From: Rapana venosa
Taxonomy: Eukaryota; Mollusca; Gastropoda; Neogastropoda; Muricidae
Assembly: GCA_028751875.1 (NCBI GenBank)
Contig: CM054165.1
Location: 29,547,516 to 29,611,515, forward strand
Reading direction: 5' to 3'
Length of the DNA stretch: 64,000 nucleotides
In this document: positions 35,726 to 41,539 of the stretch, piece after piece
Layout of the letters: the number at the start of each line of letters is the position of its first letter
Position numbering within the stretch: the stretch's first letter is position 1
Position numbers and translations under genes: made by a program
The notes under the pieces: generated by a model
Seen by the model: the letters and a program-made list of their open reading frames with translations, nothing else
The model's database searches: none
What the model was told of the DNA's origin: nothing

Positions 35726-38700
35726 GCTTCAGCAGAGGATAACTCGCAAGGGCCTATTCATGAAGAAAAAAGAAAAGACACCCTTATAGTCCATGCTTTA
35801 CACTACAAAAATATCACCGTGCATAAAACCCAAGCAAAACCACCCCCACAATTGTTATCTTTCATGCAAGAGGGTGACAGTGACAAAGAATTGCAGTGAT
35901 GTACCAAAGCACTCCTGCCTACCCCAGCAAGTGTGCTTTGGTATCAGGGCAGGCCGAAATTAGTGGTATGAAAGCAGAAGTTAGTACTTGCAGCCTTTCC
36001 TGCTTTCGATGTATTTTTGTCATCGTCATTTGTGTGATGACTGTAATCATGTTTTCCAAATCTTCACTTTTGCACTTTAGACGCATGAAAGGAAGTGCAC
36101 TTCCAAAAAACTCAGCATCTTCTCTCAGTGTGCACGTGTGTGTGTGCATGTGTGTGCATACGTGCGTGCATTACCTATTTACTCAATCTTCTATTTCAAG
36201 GATACTGGAACAAGCACTCCTGTGCTTTTTTATGTCCATGTAAAAACGTGCAAGCGGTTTTGTAAATTCCGTCATTCATTTCCACCAGCACACAATGGCC
36301 TACCCTTCCAAAAGGCAGAACAGGTTTTAACATGTGTGCGAAATATTCTGCCTGTGTTCACACACAAGACCTCCGTTTATAGTCTCACCCGAAGGACTTC
36401 TTGGGGAGAGTGGAGTCGGCACTAATGTTAACTGCAGGGAGAAAAAAAACCTTGAATCTCAGTGGTGGCTGGAACCTGGGCTGGGTATGCTTGCGTTTCC
36501 CCCAAAACCCTCTGAACACTGACACATACATTATGGCATCTTTAGCACCCATGTTTCATCTTCTGCATGCATGTGTACATGCACAAAGGGAGTCAAGGCA
36601 CTAGCAGGTCTGCACCTGACGCTGATCTGGGAGATTGCAAAAATCCCTACCCTTAATTCACTAGTTAAAGCCACCGAGATTCGAACCCATGACTTCATGG
36701 ACCCATGGGGGTGAGGTCGAACGGTCTTAACCACTCGGCTATAGGGTCAGTCAATCACATGACATAAATTGAGTGTACTTCATACAATATCACCAGCTTT
36801 GCCATGGAAAGTAGATATGCTGTTAAAGTGTTAACAGGCAAAGGGGGTAGGGGAGGAGCTTGCATGAAGTCAGAACTACAGACGTCACTAAAAAAATTAC
36901 TTTATCATATTTATTATTTTTAAATAACAAAACCGTTTACTGCATAAAAATTTCACACAGCTAAAACTCAAACAAAATATGTTCACATCCATAATCATTA
37001 CCTTAATAAACAAAAAAATTCTTGCACATACAGATTTTTGCTACTGAATAATAATATAAACCTTTACAACATTTTCTGATTACAGAGTTTTTCTGCTGTG
37101 ATTATTTTGTTGGGTTTTTTTCTACAGAAATCTAGAAGCATTTCAAGTGACAAATGCTGCACAAAATAACTCTCTTGCACAACTGTCACAAAATTACTTT
37201 ACAAATCTTTTTTAAAAATCTAGAAAAGAGGATATCTAAAATCATGCGACAGTGGAGGGATCACGTACCTTCATATCAAAATGGCATGGTCCACGTTTTA
37301 TAAGAGCAATCCAGGGCAAGTCCATTTCTGAGGGGTCAGAGGGGGGTGGGTGTACTTTGTTACAGGCGTCATGGGGTATCACATAAACCAGCCGCCCCTG
37401 GAAAAACCAAAAACACACAAAAGCCATTTTGTGATTAAACAAAAAAAAGGGTAAAGGTATTCCCATAACCATCTGGTTCAGTACTGTCCATTATGTATAT
37501 TTCGAGGATAATGGAATAAACGCTCACGGGCTTTTTTACATCCAGTCCCCTGTGTGTAGTTTTGTAAATGATGTCATCCGGTCCCACCAGCATACAATGG
37601 CCTACTCTTCCGAAAAGCGGAACAGGGTATTACCATGTGCACAAGATGTTCTGCGTGCATTCACGCACGGGGACTTTGGTTTTTACAAATACTATAGTGT
37701 CACCTGAAGGATGTTCAGGGGATGGAGGCATCACCGCAGGACCCACCGTCTTCAACACACCTTTGCAGCATGGTCACTGTTGCTGACCGCTCTGGGTCAT
37801 CTTCAAGCCAAGCCAAGCCCAAATGCTGAGGTTCCCTTCTAGGGCAGAGCTCTACAACACTTACCTAGTCTTATGACGGGGACGGGATAGCCTAGTGGTT
37901 AGAACATTGCGTTCGCAATCTGACGACCCGGGTTCGATTCCCGTTTAAGGGGGATATTTTCTCCTGGAGTTAACATCAGTGCAGACTCCACTCTCCCCAA
38001 AGTCCTTTGGATGAGACTATAAACCGAGGCCCCGTTCAAATGCAGAAGATTAAATGAACATCTTGCGCACGTTAAAACCTGTTCCACTTTTCGTAAGAGT
38101 AGGCCATTGTGTGCTGGTGGGAACAAATGACATAATTTACATAACTGCATACACACGGGGACTGGATGTAAAAAAGCACGCGAGTGCTTATTCCATTATC
38201 CTTGATAAAAAAGAATAAATAAATAAATAAACAAACTTCTCTTTTCTATTCTTTTTCTTCTTCCCCCTTTTCTTCTACTCTTCATCAGCTGAGAAAGAGA
38301 AATATTGCGTGCGCCTCCCCTTCCCTCCCTCCCCCCTCCTCCTTTAGTTTTGGCTTTTTATCTCTCTAAATGTTTCTTTCTCCATCTTTCATTCTACATT
38401 CACCCCCCCCCCCCCCCTTCCCCTTTTCTATCCCATAATCTATGTGGTCATTGGAGAGCAAGGTGTCAGAGACCTCAGCTTCTCCAGGGGCCAGTATAAT
38501 GAGGGCGGCACCCATCTCCTCTCTCCTGCTGCTTAACCTTCCCTGACCCCAAAGAGGGCAGGTACCCATTGACAGCTGGGTGAACTGGGGGACTGTACTG
38601 AAGCCAAGCCGCATGAACGGTCGGTCACCCATCCAAGAGATACACACTCTCAATGGTGCTGCTTTTTATTTTTCTATCTATTTTATTTAATTTTTGCATT

Positions 38701-39721
38701 CCTGGGCTCCAAGATTCGCCAATGGTGAGATTTTGCATACGTGACCATTTTTGCCTAGCATAAAGGTAGCCACATTCCAACTTCGGGGCTTATGTCAATG
38801 TTTCCGTAACCCACCGAACGTTGACATAAATTCGGGGATCTTTAACGTGTATATATACATCTGATCTTCTGCATATGTGTATATATATTTATATATAGAT
38901 ACAAGTGATACACGAAGAGCACTCGGGCTCAAGCCAGTCTGCCCTTGAGACGGGCTCTGTCAGGCTCATACGTCAGGAAATGTATGTGAGTGAGTGTGGA
39001 GCCCCCTGTGGCTCGCAGGGAGATGGAGGGGGAAGCCAGCCCGGCACTCAGTCCTCACCATCAGTCCTTCTGCGGGGAAGTCAGGCCCAAACATGGCCTG
39101 CTTGTCCTGCATCACGTCAATGGTGGAGTTCTTGTCCACGTCAATCTGAAACCAGTCCACACCACGCACTGTTGTACTGTTTTGTCATTAGAGCGGCGTA
39201 CTGTTAGTGTACTATAGGCTACCTAAGTCTCAAGACATATTTATTCCAAACTTAAGATTGTCCCTTCCTGTTTCATCTCAAATCTGTCCCTGCCTTCAAA
39301 TGCCAAAATCCCCATCACCCTGCAATTAACATTTGTGTGTGTGTGTATGTGTGTGCACGCATGTATGTGTGCGTGTGTGTATATATATATGTGTGTGTAC
39401 ATATATTATTTGTCAAATCTGTCGATTGTCATATGTGTAGGGGTGTGTTGAAACTTGAATGCAAGTTCTTTCATTTGTTTTTGCAAGATACAGTGCTATA
39501 TAAATTCCATTTATTATTATTATGATGATGATTATTATGACTTCTACCTAAATCAAGGTAGATTTCTCTGTATTGTACTGTACTGTAGTGTACTGTATTA
39601 TACTGTATGGTATCGTTTTGTATTGTATTGCACTGTTTTGCATTGTACTGTATTGTACTGCATTGTATTGTATTATATGCCACTTAAGTGAAGGCAGATT
39701 TATCTGCATTATATGTCTCTG

Positions 39722-39804
<83 letters not shown>

Positions 39805-40359
39805 GTCAGCTCAAGTGTGTACTAGGAGAATAAAGTCACAAGTCTACAGGTAAACACACCAGTCTTGTTGTGATTGCGAATGCCATGAAATGAAATGAAA
39901 TGAAGTCTGTTCAGGATAGGCCACAGTCCGTTTCTGAATTGGCGGTGGGGGAGGGGGATTTTTTAAACATCACACATAAATAACACTTGAAAAATACAGT
40001 CGCCACAAATGGGAGATGGGGGGGGGGGGGGGGGGGGGGGGGGGTCTACACAATCAATGTTGCAAAGTTATGTATGGCTTTGTATTTGACTGTGAAGATA
40101 TTGCAGATATTGGTTTTTACTACTAGTCACTCCTAATGCTTTAAGAAAAGAGAGAAAGAGAGAGTGAGAGAGAGAGAATGGTTAGTTAATTAGTACAGGT
40201 TATGGCCCCTTATTCAAGTGAAGGGAGTGCAATACATTAGTTTCAAACCCAAACAGTGGCAAGTTGTTCCAAATCCTGATCTGGAGAGAGACAGAAAGAC
40301 AGACAGACAGACAGACAGCAGAGAGACAGCAGACAGACAGAGAGAGAATCTGTGTGTGT

Positions 40360-40403
<44 letters not shown>

Positions 40404-40770
40404 ACTCATGTGCGCGTGTGCATGTGTGTGCGTATGCATGCACGCGTGTGTGTATATGAACATATGCACAAGTATATGTGGTACGCATATGTGTGTATAT
40501 ATTGCATACATGCATCAAAACAGAATAAAAAAAAATGTTAAAAACCAAAAGTGACCAAAAACAAAACAAAACAAAACCAAACCCAAAAGAAACATCTAGA
40601 ACAGACAGCAAGCAGGCTTAGCTAGCAGAACACAGGGGTTAGAGACTGGGCCTACTACTGACCACAAACACATCGGCGCTGACGAGGGAGATGTTGAGCA
40701 AGGCACAGAGGTTGACCACAGCGAAAATGTACAGGCCAGTGATGTGGCCGGGGATGCGGCACTCGGCCAT
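15886..40770 (-). CDS. RNF13: RNF13-like PA-TM-RING E3 ubiquitin ligase (whole coding span)
   Basis: Single-pass endosome/lysosome membrane E3 ligase. It transfers ubiquitin from an E2 through its cytosolic RING. Joining exons 40770-40663, 39145-39059, 37397-37269, one exon 4 (33893-33803 or 31417-31324), 29230-29146, 27514-27406, 26172-26079, 24865-24785, 22894-22607, 20009-19831 and 16224-15886 gives 1593 bp (530 aa) or 1590 bp (529 aa), with every intron GT-AG and every phase matched. With the 94-bp exon 4: signal peptide 1-32, PA domain about 40-165, TM about 185-204, RING-H2 ligands C242, C245, C260, H262, H265, C268, C280, C283, dileucine sorting signal ETTPLL 313-318, then a low-complexity tail to 530. 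Human RNF13 is 381 aa, so the tail is much longer here. The RING core ([16 protein letters not shown]) and the TPLL motif favour RNF13 over other Goliath-family members. RNF167 is the main alternative; invertebrates may have one ancestor of both. Confidence 0.92.
16306..16662 (+). mobile_element. SINE-2 head with alpha tail
   Basis: Head GGTGGCAGGATGGTTTAAGA with box B GGTTCTGGGTTCGATTCCCA, a linker 'cttccccagtttgacc', and the same body as SINE-1 from 'gtccttcggacgagactata'. The alpha tail is AGCACATGAGTGCTTATTTC. It shows that the SINE-1 body and tail occur with a different head. It lies just upstream (in gene sense) of the exon 11 acceptor. Confidence 0.85.
16664..16740 (+). mobile_element. 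LINE gamma-type 3' end
   Basis: Reads 'gagtgctttgatttgttgct', 'caagattcagcattaaataa', 'attccatacattattatt'. It abuts the preceding SINE directly. Confidence 0.6.
16741..18015. other. intron 10, unique sequence with (TG)n
   Basis: AT-rich intronic sequence with (GTAT)n at about 17230-17280, (TG)n at 17803-17835 and GA-rich sequence after it. No exon found. Confidence 0.5.
18034..18544 (-). mobile_element. 5'-truncated LINE with 18-bp TSD and GAA tail
   Basis: A perfect 18-bp direct repeat ACTTCAAAACAATGTACC flanks it (18016-18033, 18545-18562). The minus strand codes for an open RT C-terminal segment: [48 protein letters not shown]. These are the thumb and tail of an apurinic-endonuclease-type LINE. 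The frame stays open to the end of the element. The 3' end is ACAACGAAGGAAGAAGAAGG. Truncation removed the catalytic RT motifs. Confidence 0.9.
18895..18985 (-). mobile_element. LINE gamma-type 3' end
   Basis: In minus sense: 'aacgcttcgatttgtttgttt', 'gattcagcgctatataaatt', then (ATT)n. Confidence 0.65.
19237..19596 (+). mobile_element. SINE-1, full length
   Basis: Head GGGACGGGATAGCCCAGTGG, box B GGGTTTGATTCCC, body, and alpha tail with loop ACAA. It lies in the intron between exons 10 and 11. Confidence 0.88.
19831..20009 (-). CDS. RNF13: RNF13-like exon 10
   Basis: 179 bp. The acceptor CAG at 20010-20012 follows a pure (TG)n tract instead of a normal T-rich tract. The donor is AAA|GTGAGC. 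It encodes residues 360-418 after a split Asp codon: [18 protein letters not shown], then [25 protein letters not shown] and GISDRK. It is acidic and Ser-rich, part of the cytosolic tail. Skipping it would shift the frame. Confidence 0.8.
20010..20046 (-). promoter_or_regulatory. (TG)n tract at the exon 10 3' splice site
   Basis: In transcript sense about 16 TG units lead straight into the CAG acceptor with no intervening polypyrimidine run. UG repeats beside a splice site are the classic binding context of TDP-43 and CELF proteins (as at CFTR exon 9). A role here is inference. Confidence 0.5.
20591..20894 (-). mobile_element. SINE-5S, full length
   Basis: Minus sense: head GGACGGGATAGCTCAGTGG, then a 5S rRNA-like block with 'gttaagcagcgtcgag', 'gtggttacc' and 'ttggatgggtgaccg', which corresponds to 5S box A, intermediate element and box C. 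The unique body follows, ending in (TTTACC)n. Short TSD TGGTGGGT-like on both sides. Inserted into a beta tail. Confidence 0.85.
20895..20990 (+). mobile_element. beta tail, 3' part
   Basis: Reads 'ggtgggtgaacacggttgca', 'aatctcactattggg' and 'agctctagccaaggaacaaa'. It is the right half of the element into which SINE-5S inserted. Confidence 0.6.
21060..21415 (+). repeat. minisatellite, about 41-bp unit, roughly 8 copies
   Basis: Unit built from 'aagaaggcggtgtctttcat' + 'actggatcaaaacagacccct'. Later units carry a small AAGAAAG insertion. Intronic (intron 9). Confidence 0.85.
21416..21645 (+). mobile_element. SINE-2 head and start of body
   Basis: Head GGTGGCAGGATGGTTAGGAC, box B TCTGGGTTCAATCCCCA, linker, then 'gatgagactat' and 'gcagaacatcttgcgcacac'. 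The body then passes into the tandem array that follows. Confidence 0.75.
21640..22440 (+). repeat. tandem SINE segments each holding a (CA)n
   Basis: Four or five copies of a cassette: 'cctgttttgccttcaggaag', 'agtagaccatttctggcgac', 'acaaaccaccaccaacaatc', 'tactatccacacacac', a (CA)n of very different length, then 'aaccaacat.agaa'. It arose from the body of the SINE-2 copy just upstream. Low-complexity reading frames here are not genes. Confidence 0.8.
22540..22606 (-). promoter_or_regulatory. TG-rich tract downstream of the exon 9 donor
   Basis: In transcript sense the donor GTGTGTGG is followed within 60 bases by GTGTGTTTGGGGGTGTGTGGG and a (TG)n. Together with the tract at 20010-20046, both ends of intron 9 are TG-rich. 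Confidence 0.4.
22607..22894 (-). CDS. RNF13: RNF13-like exon 9: second half of RING and sorting motif
   Basis: 288 bp, acceptor TGCCAG, donor TCAG|GTGTGT. Residues 264-358. It supplies RING ligands H265, C268, C280 and C283 in [20 protein letters not shown]. An acidic [10 protein letters not shown] stretch follows, then ETTPLL (313-318), a match to the [DE]xxxLL adaptor-binding signal; human RNF13 has EHTPLL at the same place. The end is Gly/Asn/Arg/Ser-rich. Confidence 0.93.
22998..23304 (-). mobile_element. SINE-5S, full length, with TSD
   Basis: Same structure as 20591-20894. The flanks TACTTTCATGGAA (22985-22997) and TACCTTCATGGAA (23305-23317) are a 13-bp target duplication with one difference. 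This fixes both ends of the element. Confidence 0.9.
23388..23638 (+). mobile_element. SINE-1, 5' truncated
   Basis: Starts inside the body at CGGATGAGACAATAAACC, has the alpha tail with loop CTGA, and ends (AATAAATA)n. Inserted in the beta tail described above. Confidence 0.85.
23687..23745 (-). mobile_element. LINE gamma-type 3' end
   Basis: Minus sense 'gcgctatataaattccatat' and then (ATT)n. Only the terminal module. Confidence 0.6.
23746..24352. other. intron 8, unique sequence, (CA)n at the end
   Basis: No exon or repeat recognised until the (CA)n at 24255-24353. A short internal duplication 'tatcctttcaatga' occurs near 24000 and 24040. Confidence 0.45.
24353..24716 (+). mobile_element. 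SINE-1, head variant
   Basis: Head GGGATAGCCTGGTGGTTAGA, with an altered anticodon-arm region ('gtattcgtgatctgctgacc') and box B AGGTTCAAATCTC. Normal body and alpha tail (AGCATACGAGTGCT). The copy at 59727-60066 has the same head variant, so this is a subfamily. Confidence 0.85.
24785..24865 (-). CDS. RNF13: RNF13-like exon 8: first half of RING
   Basis: 81 bp, acceptor GCTAG, donor CACA|GTGAGT. Residues 236/237-262: [20 protein letters not shown] then VLPCDH. It carries RING ligands C242, C245, C260 and H262. The split codon at its end forms T263 with exon 9. Confidence 0.93.
24936..25210 (-). mobile_element. SINE-5S, slightly diverged
   Basis: Contains the 5S-like block in reverse ('cggtcactcatctgcatggt', 'gctgcttaac'). 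The tail end is shortened ('gtccccataacctatgtgg'). It abuts the minisatellite that follows. Confidence 0.75.
25225..25675 (+). repeat. minisatellite, about 29-bp unit, roughly 15 copies
   Basis: Unit 'aacaaaaagtcaacagtatt' + 'gtactatgt' with one- or two-base changes between copies. Confidence 0.85.
25676..25920 (+). mobile_element. SINE body joined to beta tail
   Basis: Starts 'aatgcacacagaacatcatg', continues 'ctgttccaccttttggaaag', then the beta tail 'gaagtcagaatgcagctacc' and 'caccgttggtgaaccgcaag'. The head is missing. Confidence 0.7.
26079..26172 (-). CDS. RNF13: RNF13-like exon 7: juxtamembrane linker
   Basis: 94 bp, acceptor GGAACAG, donor AAAG|GTGAGG. Residues 205-235: [20 protein letters not shown] then [12 protein letters not shown] across the junction. 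It is basic and cytosolic, between the TM helix and the RING, and aligns by eye with the RNF13 segment ending LKKLP..KFKKGD. Confidence 0.9.
26305..26382 (-). mobile_element. SINE-1 alpha tail fragment
   Basis: Only the tail is left: ATATCGAGGATAATGGAATA, stem-loop with loop ATGA, and 'acatccagtccccgtgtgta'. Confidence 0.75.
26527..26905 (+). mobile_element. SINE-3 (tRNA-Leu-like) with beta tail
   Basis: Head ATGATAGCCGTATGGTTAGG with a long arm and box B GTGGGTTCGAATCTTGG. The SINE-3 body follows ('caatctcccaggtcaacttc', 'tatgaacacatgcagagaat'), then the beta tail 'ggaatgcggctacctagacg' to 'gccgaggaacaaaaaat'. Confidence 0.82.
27406..27514 (-). CDS. RNF13: RNF13-like exon 6: transmembrane segment
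   Basis: 109 bp, acceptor TGCCTAG, donor TCTCG|GTATGG. Residues 169-204: [16 protein letters not shown], then the helix [20 protein letters not shown]. It follows the luminal PA domain. Confidence 0.88.
27565..28079. repeat. compound microsatellite (TG)(TA)(GA)(GATA)(GACA)
   Basis: (TG)n at 27569-27604, (TA)n, (GA)n, (TA)n with a short unique part 'gaacaatctatatcagcact' around 27776, then (GATA)n mixed with GACA to 28075. The block 'agcactgagcagcaagatatgtacat' near 27791 repeats 'agcactgaacagcaagacatgtacat' at 27540. Confidence 0.88.
28080..29037. other. intron 5, no exon recognised
   Basis: Unique-looking sequence with a weak beta-tail remnant near 28318-28350. ORFs on both strands around 28400-28900 show no motif. 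Confidence 0.45.
29038..29110 (-). mobile_element. another tRNA-like SINE head
   Basis: Minus sense GTCGCTGTGGCACAGTGGTC (box A TGGCACAGTGG) and box B CAGGTTCGATCTC. It differs from the SINE-1, -2 and -3 heads. The downstream body is not recognised. Confidence 0.5.
29146..29230 (-). CDS. RNF13: RNF13-like exon 5: end of PA domain
   Basis: 85 bp, acceptor TTGCAG. The donor must be CACAA|GTACGT, because the better-looking TAC|GTGAGC four bases later breaks the frame. Residues 141-167: [18 protein letters not shown], then [16 protein letters not shown] is the conserved PA-domain strand (human RNF13 IPSVFIG). N164-Y-T is a possible N-glycosylation site. Confidence 0.9.
29370..29830 (+). repeat. 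minisatellite, 34-bp unit, about 13 copies
   Basis: Unit 'aactcacacaccagtaacta' + 'actctgtccacttc', nearly identical from copy to copy. Two units lack 'aacta'. Low divergence means recent expansion. Confidence 0.9.
30295..30324. repeat. C homopolymer, 30 bases
   Basis: Uninterrupted C run in intron 4b-5. Confidence 0.95.
30508..30866 (-). mobile_element. SINE-3 (tRNA-Leu-like), full length
   Basis: Minus sense: head GACGCCATAGCCGAGTGGTT, long variable region, box B GTGGGTTCGGATCTCAG, body, and beta tail ending 'ctgtggtgaaccttgg'. Box A TAGCCGAGTGGTTAAGAC and the long arm are typical of tRNA-Leu. Confidence 0.87.
31324..31417 (-). CDS. RNF13: RNF13-like exon 4b (alternative)
   Basis: 94 bp, acceptor TTCTTGCAG, donor GCAT|GTGAGT. 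It starts in phase 0 and leaves one base, T, like exon 4a. Encodes [16 protein letters not shown], then [15 protein letters not shown]: the PA-domain core (human RNF13 VLNAQRAGYKAAIVHN). N126-G-S is a possible glycosylation site. A run of eight Gs interrupts PMGGDS. This copy is closer to the human exon than 4a. Confidence 0.9.
31650..32010 (+). repeat. minisatellite, 60-bp unit, six copies
   Basis: Unit: 'aggctgaaggcacagcaagt' + 'ctgaaagaacctgaactgtt' + 'tgcatttggaaatctttctc'. Copies differ by 2-6 bases and the last is degenerate. It sits between the two alternative exons 4a and 4b. Confidence 0.9.
32011..32317. other. intronic, nothing recognised
   Basis: Unique sequence between the minisatellite and a beta tail. 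Confidence 0.4.
32318..32428 (-). mobile_element. beta tail, solo
   Basis: Reverse: 'attccttggctatagctctg', 'gttcaccagtggtgacattt', 'acatcctgacttcgggg'. Confidence 0.65.
32716..32844 (+). mobile_element. HP retroposon, short form, with TSD
   Basis: Flanked by AAATCTTTT (32707-32715 and 32845-32853). The core has GGGCCTGACTTGTCAGGC (stem GCCTGAC/GTCAGGC) and a second stem around GACAGACAAC..AGTTGCTGTC. It ends GACGACGACGATGAAGAAG. No tRNA boxes, 5S or SRP similarity seen. Confidence 0.85.
32854..33790. other. intron between exons 4a and 4b, unique sequence
   Basis: No repeat or exon recognised. A G run lies at about 33650-33660. Confidence 0.45.
33803..33893 (-). CDS. RNF13: RNF13-like exon 4a (alternative)
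   Basis: 91 bp, acceptor CCGGACAG, donor GAGT|GTAAGT, phase 0 in and one base T out. Encodes [16 protein letters not shown], then [14 protein letters not shown]. It is homologous to exon 4b, with about half of residues identical and VLNAQ, SAA and VHN kept. The glycosylation sequon is N116-F-S instead of N126-G-S. It is one codon shorter than 4b. Confidence 0.9.
34110..34205 (+). mobile_element. beta tail, solo
   Basis: Reads 'gagtcagaatgtggctacca', 'ggtcacatacgcaaaatctc'. Confidence 0.6.
34540..34885 (+). repeat. (GGAT)n satellite, about 345 bp
   Basis: Tandem GGAT/GGGA/GGAC tetramers. All six frames stay open (MDGW or SIHP patterns) purely because of the repeat. Confidence 0.95.
35000..35409 (-). 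mobile_element. SINE-2 with beta tail, full length
   Basis: Minus sense: head AGGTGGCAGGACGGTTCATA, box B GGTTCTGGGTTCGACCCCC, body ('gatgaggctataaaccaagg', 'aaaagagtaggccactttgt'), then the beta tail to 'gagctctagccaaggaacaa'. A second, independent copy of the SINE-2/beta combination (see 52012-52407). Confidence 0.85.
35410..36187. other. intron 3, (CA)n at 35690-35722, otherwise unique
   Basis: No exon found. A degenerate tRNA-like patch ('gcctaggcttcatggcacaa' in reverse) lies near 35590. Confidence 0.4.
36188..36450 (-). mobile_element. SINE-1, old copy
   Basis: Alpha tail with loop AGGA, body, and 'ctgcagttaacattagtgcc'. The head is lost. Confidence 0.78.
36478..36752 (-). mobile_element. 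SINE-3, without beta tail
   Basis: Minus sense: head CCTATAGCCGAGTGGTTAAG, box B ATGGGTTCGAATCTCGG, body to 'cataatgtatgtgtcagt'. The tail ends at about 36480, before the beta module. Confidence 0.8.
36753..37268. other. intron 3, AT-rich, nothing recognised
   Basis: Very A/T-rich unique sequence up to the exon 3 donor. Confidence 0.45.
37269..37397 (-). CDS. RNF13: RNF13-like exon 3: PA domain, middle
   Basis: 129 bp, acceptor TTTTTCCAG, donor ATGAAG|GTACGT, phase 0 at both ends. Residues 66-108: [15 protein letters not shown], then [15 protein letters not shown]. The two cysteines (DAC and PCHF) correspond to the paired cysteines of PA domains (human RNF13 ENAC and FDCNF). Confidence 0.92.
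37449..37475 (-). mobile_element. SINE-5S tail stub
   Basis: 'gggtaaaggtattcccataa' matches the last 20 bases of the SINE-5S tail. Nothing else of the element is present. Confidence 0.5.
37492..37735 (-). mobile_element. SINE-1, 5' truncated
   Basis: Alpha tail with a decayed stem ('aacgctcacgggct'), then body to 'cacctgaaggatgttcaggg'. Confidence 0.75.
37878..38232 (+). mobile_element. SINE-1, full length
   Basis: Head GGGGACGGGATAGCCTAGTG, box B GGGTTCGATTCCCG, body, and alpha tail with loop GCGA. It faces the preceding SINE-1 in the opposite orientation, 140 bp away. Confidence 0.9.
38402..38640 (-). mobile_element. SINE-5S, 5' truncated, beside a C run
   Basis: Body and tail are present ('cctgaccccaaagagggcag', 'gacagctgggtgaactgggg'). 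Only the edge of the 5S block remains ('cggtcacccatccaag'). A 17-base C run (38401-38417) lies at its 3' end. Confidence 0.75.
38695..38890 (-). mobile_element. SINE-3, 5' truncated, with beta tail
   Basis: Reverse beta tail ('gattcgccaatggtgagatt', 'aaaggtagccacattccaac'), then 'gtttccgtaacccaccgaac', 'gatctttaacgtgta' and 'atctgatcttctgcatatgt' of the SINE-3 body. Confidence 0.72.
39059..39145 (-). CDS. RNF13: RNF13-like exon 2: start of PA domain
   Basis: 87 bp, acceptor GGTTTCAG, donor CTGATG|GTGAGG, phase 0 at both ends. Residues 37-65: [18 protein letters not shown], then [18 protein letters not shown] is the PA-TM-RING signature (human FGPPLPTDGL). N42-S-T is a possible glycosylation site. 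Confidence 0.92.
39222..39535 (+). mobile_element. LINE 3' end with gamma module
   Basis: Starts near 'aagtctcaagacatatttat' (typical last codons, SLKT/SQD-HLF), then (TG)n, then 'tttgtttttgcaagatacag' and 'tgctatataaattccattta' with (ATT)n. Parallels 54845-55197. Confidence 0.7.
39565..39805. repeat. (TGTAY)n array and (TA)n
   Basis: A five-base repeat mixing TGTAC and TGTAT at 39570-39675, then a pure (TA)n of about 74 bases at 39729-39802. Intron 1b. Confidence 0.9.
40018..40044. repeat. G homopolymer, 27 bases
   Basis: Uninterrupted G run in the first coding intron. A (TG)n lies at 40349-40400. Confidence 0.95.
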
Positions 40771-40809
40771 CCTTCTGTTTGATCCGGCAGTCCTCCTCAC
40801 CACTGCCTT
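40663..40809 (-). CDS. RNF13: RNF13-like exon 1 of the coding part: start codon and signal peptide
   Basis: ATG at 40770-40768. Coding to 40663 with donor GTG|GTCAGT. Encodes [19 protein letters not shown], then [17 protein letters not shown]: a signal peptide with hydrophobic core 13-31 and likely cleavage after VSA (A32). This is the only in-frame ATG before the signal. Upstream, the acceptor GGGACAG (40810-40811) has a TTTTTTCCCCCC tract about 40 bases away and no AG in between, so 40771-40809 is probably 5' UTR spliced to an upstream noncoding exon. Confidence 0.82.
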
Positions 40810-40867
40810 CTGTCCCACAAACGTCCATTCCACATTTATACAAATACATGTTGGGGGGAAAAAAGAT

Positions 40868-41095
40868 AATAACAATAATGATGATGACCATGATGATGAT
40901 GATAGTAACTACATGATAACAATAATGATGATGACCATGATGATGATGATAGTAACTACATGATAATAATAATGATGATGATGATGATAGTAACTACATG
41001 ATAACAATAATGATGATGATGACCATGACGATGGTGATAGTAACGAAATGACAACAACAATGATGATGATGATGGTGATGATATTGAAGATGATA
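40868..41095 (+). repeat. (GAT)-rich tandem, roughly 55-bp higher-order unit
   Basis: Copies of 'gataacaataatgatgatga' + 'tagtaactacat' four times or so, with trinucleotide slippage. Confidence 0.85.
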
Positions 41096-41096
41096 G

Positions 41097-41182
41097 TACT
41101 ACCTTCTTTCACCTATCCCTTACTGTTAGTGACCGTTGGGGCACCATTCAAGGTTTTGCAACCAGCTTCCTCCCCTGATACA
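41097..41182 (-). mobile_element. LINE 3' end fragment
   Basis: Reverse of the 4105-4396 type end: 'ctttcacctatcccttactg', 'ggggcaccattcaaggtttt', 'gcaaccagcttcctcc'. Confidence 0.7.
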
Positions 41183-41539
41183 ACTACTAGGAACCACTAG
41201 TACAGCTAATATACTATAGGTTATTATTGCAACTCAAATACAGTAATGTGAACATATACATAGATCCTTTGATCCAGAAAACTCCGTAATTTTTAATTAA
41301 AAAGCTATCTTGCTTAGAATAAAATTAATACATATACAAAAAAGGCAAACTTATGTGTCTGGACACACAGATCTACAACAGACTCTGACACAGATTATAC
41401 ATTACATGAGAGCGAGAGACAGAGACAGAGAAAGAGGGGGAGGAGGGGGAAGAGAGAGAGAGAGAGAGGGGGGGGGTGAGAGAGAGAGGGGGGGGGGGGT
41501 GAGAGAGAGAGGAGAGAGAAAGATTTTTTTAATTAAAAT
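41183..41539. other. unique sequence and (GA)/(G) tracts
   Basis: Unique to about 41400, then GAGA/GGGG low complexity to 41520. Confidence 0.5.

Noticed and set aside
38905..39207. 100-codon plus-strand ORF
   Set aside because: Antisense shadow of exon 2.
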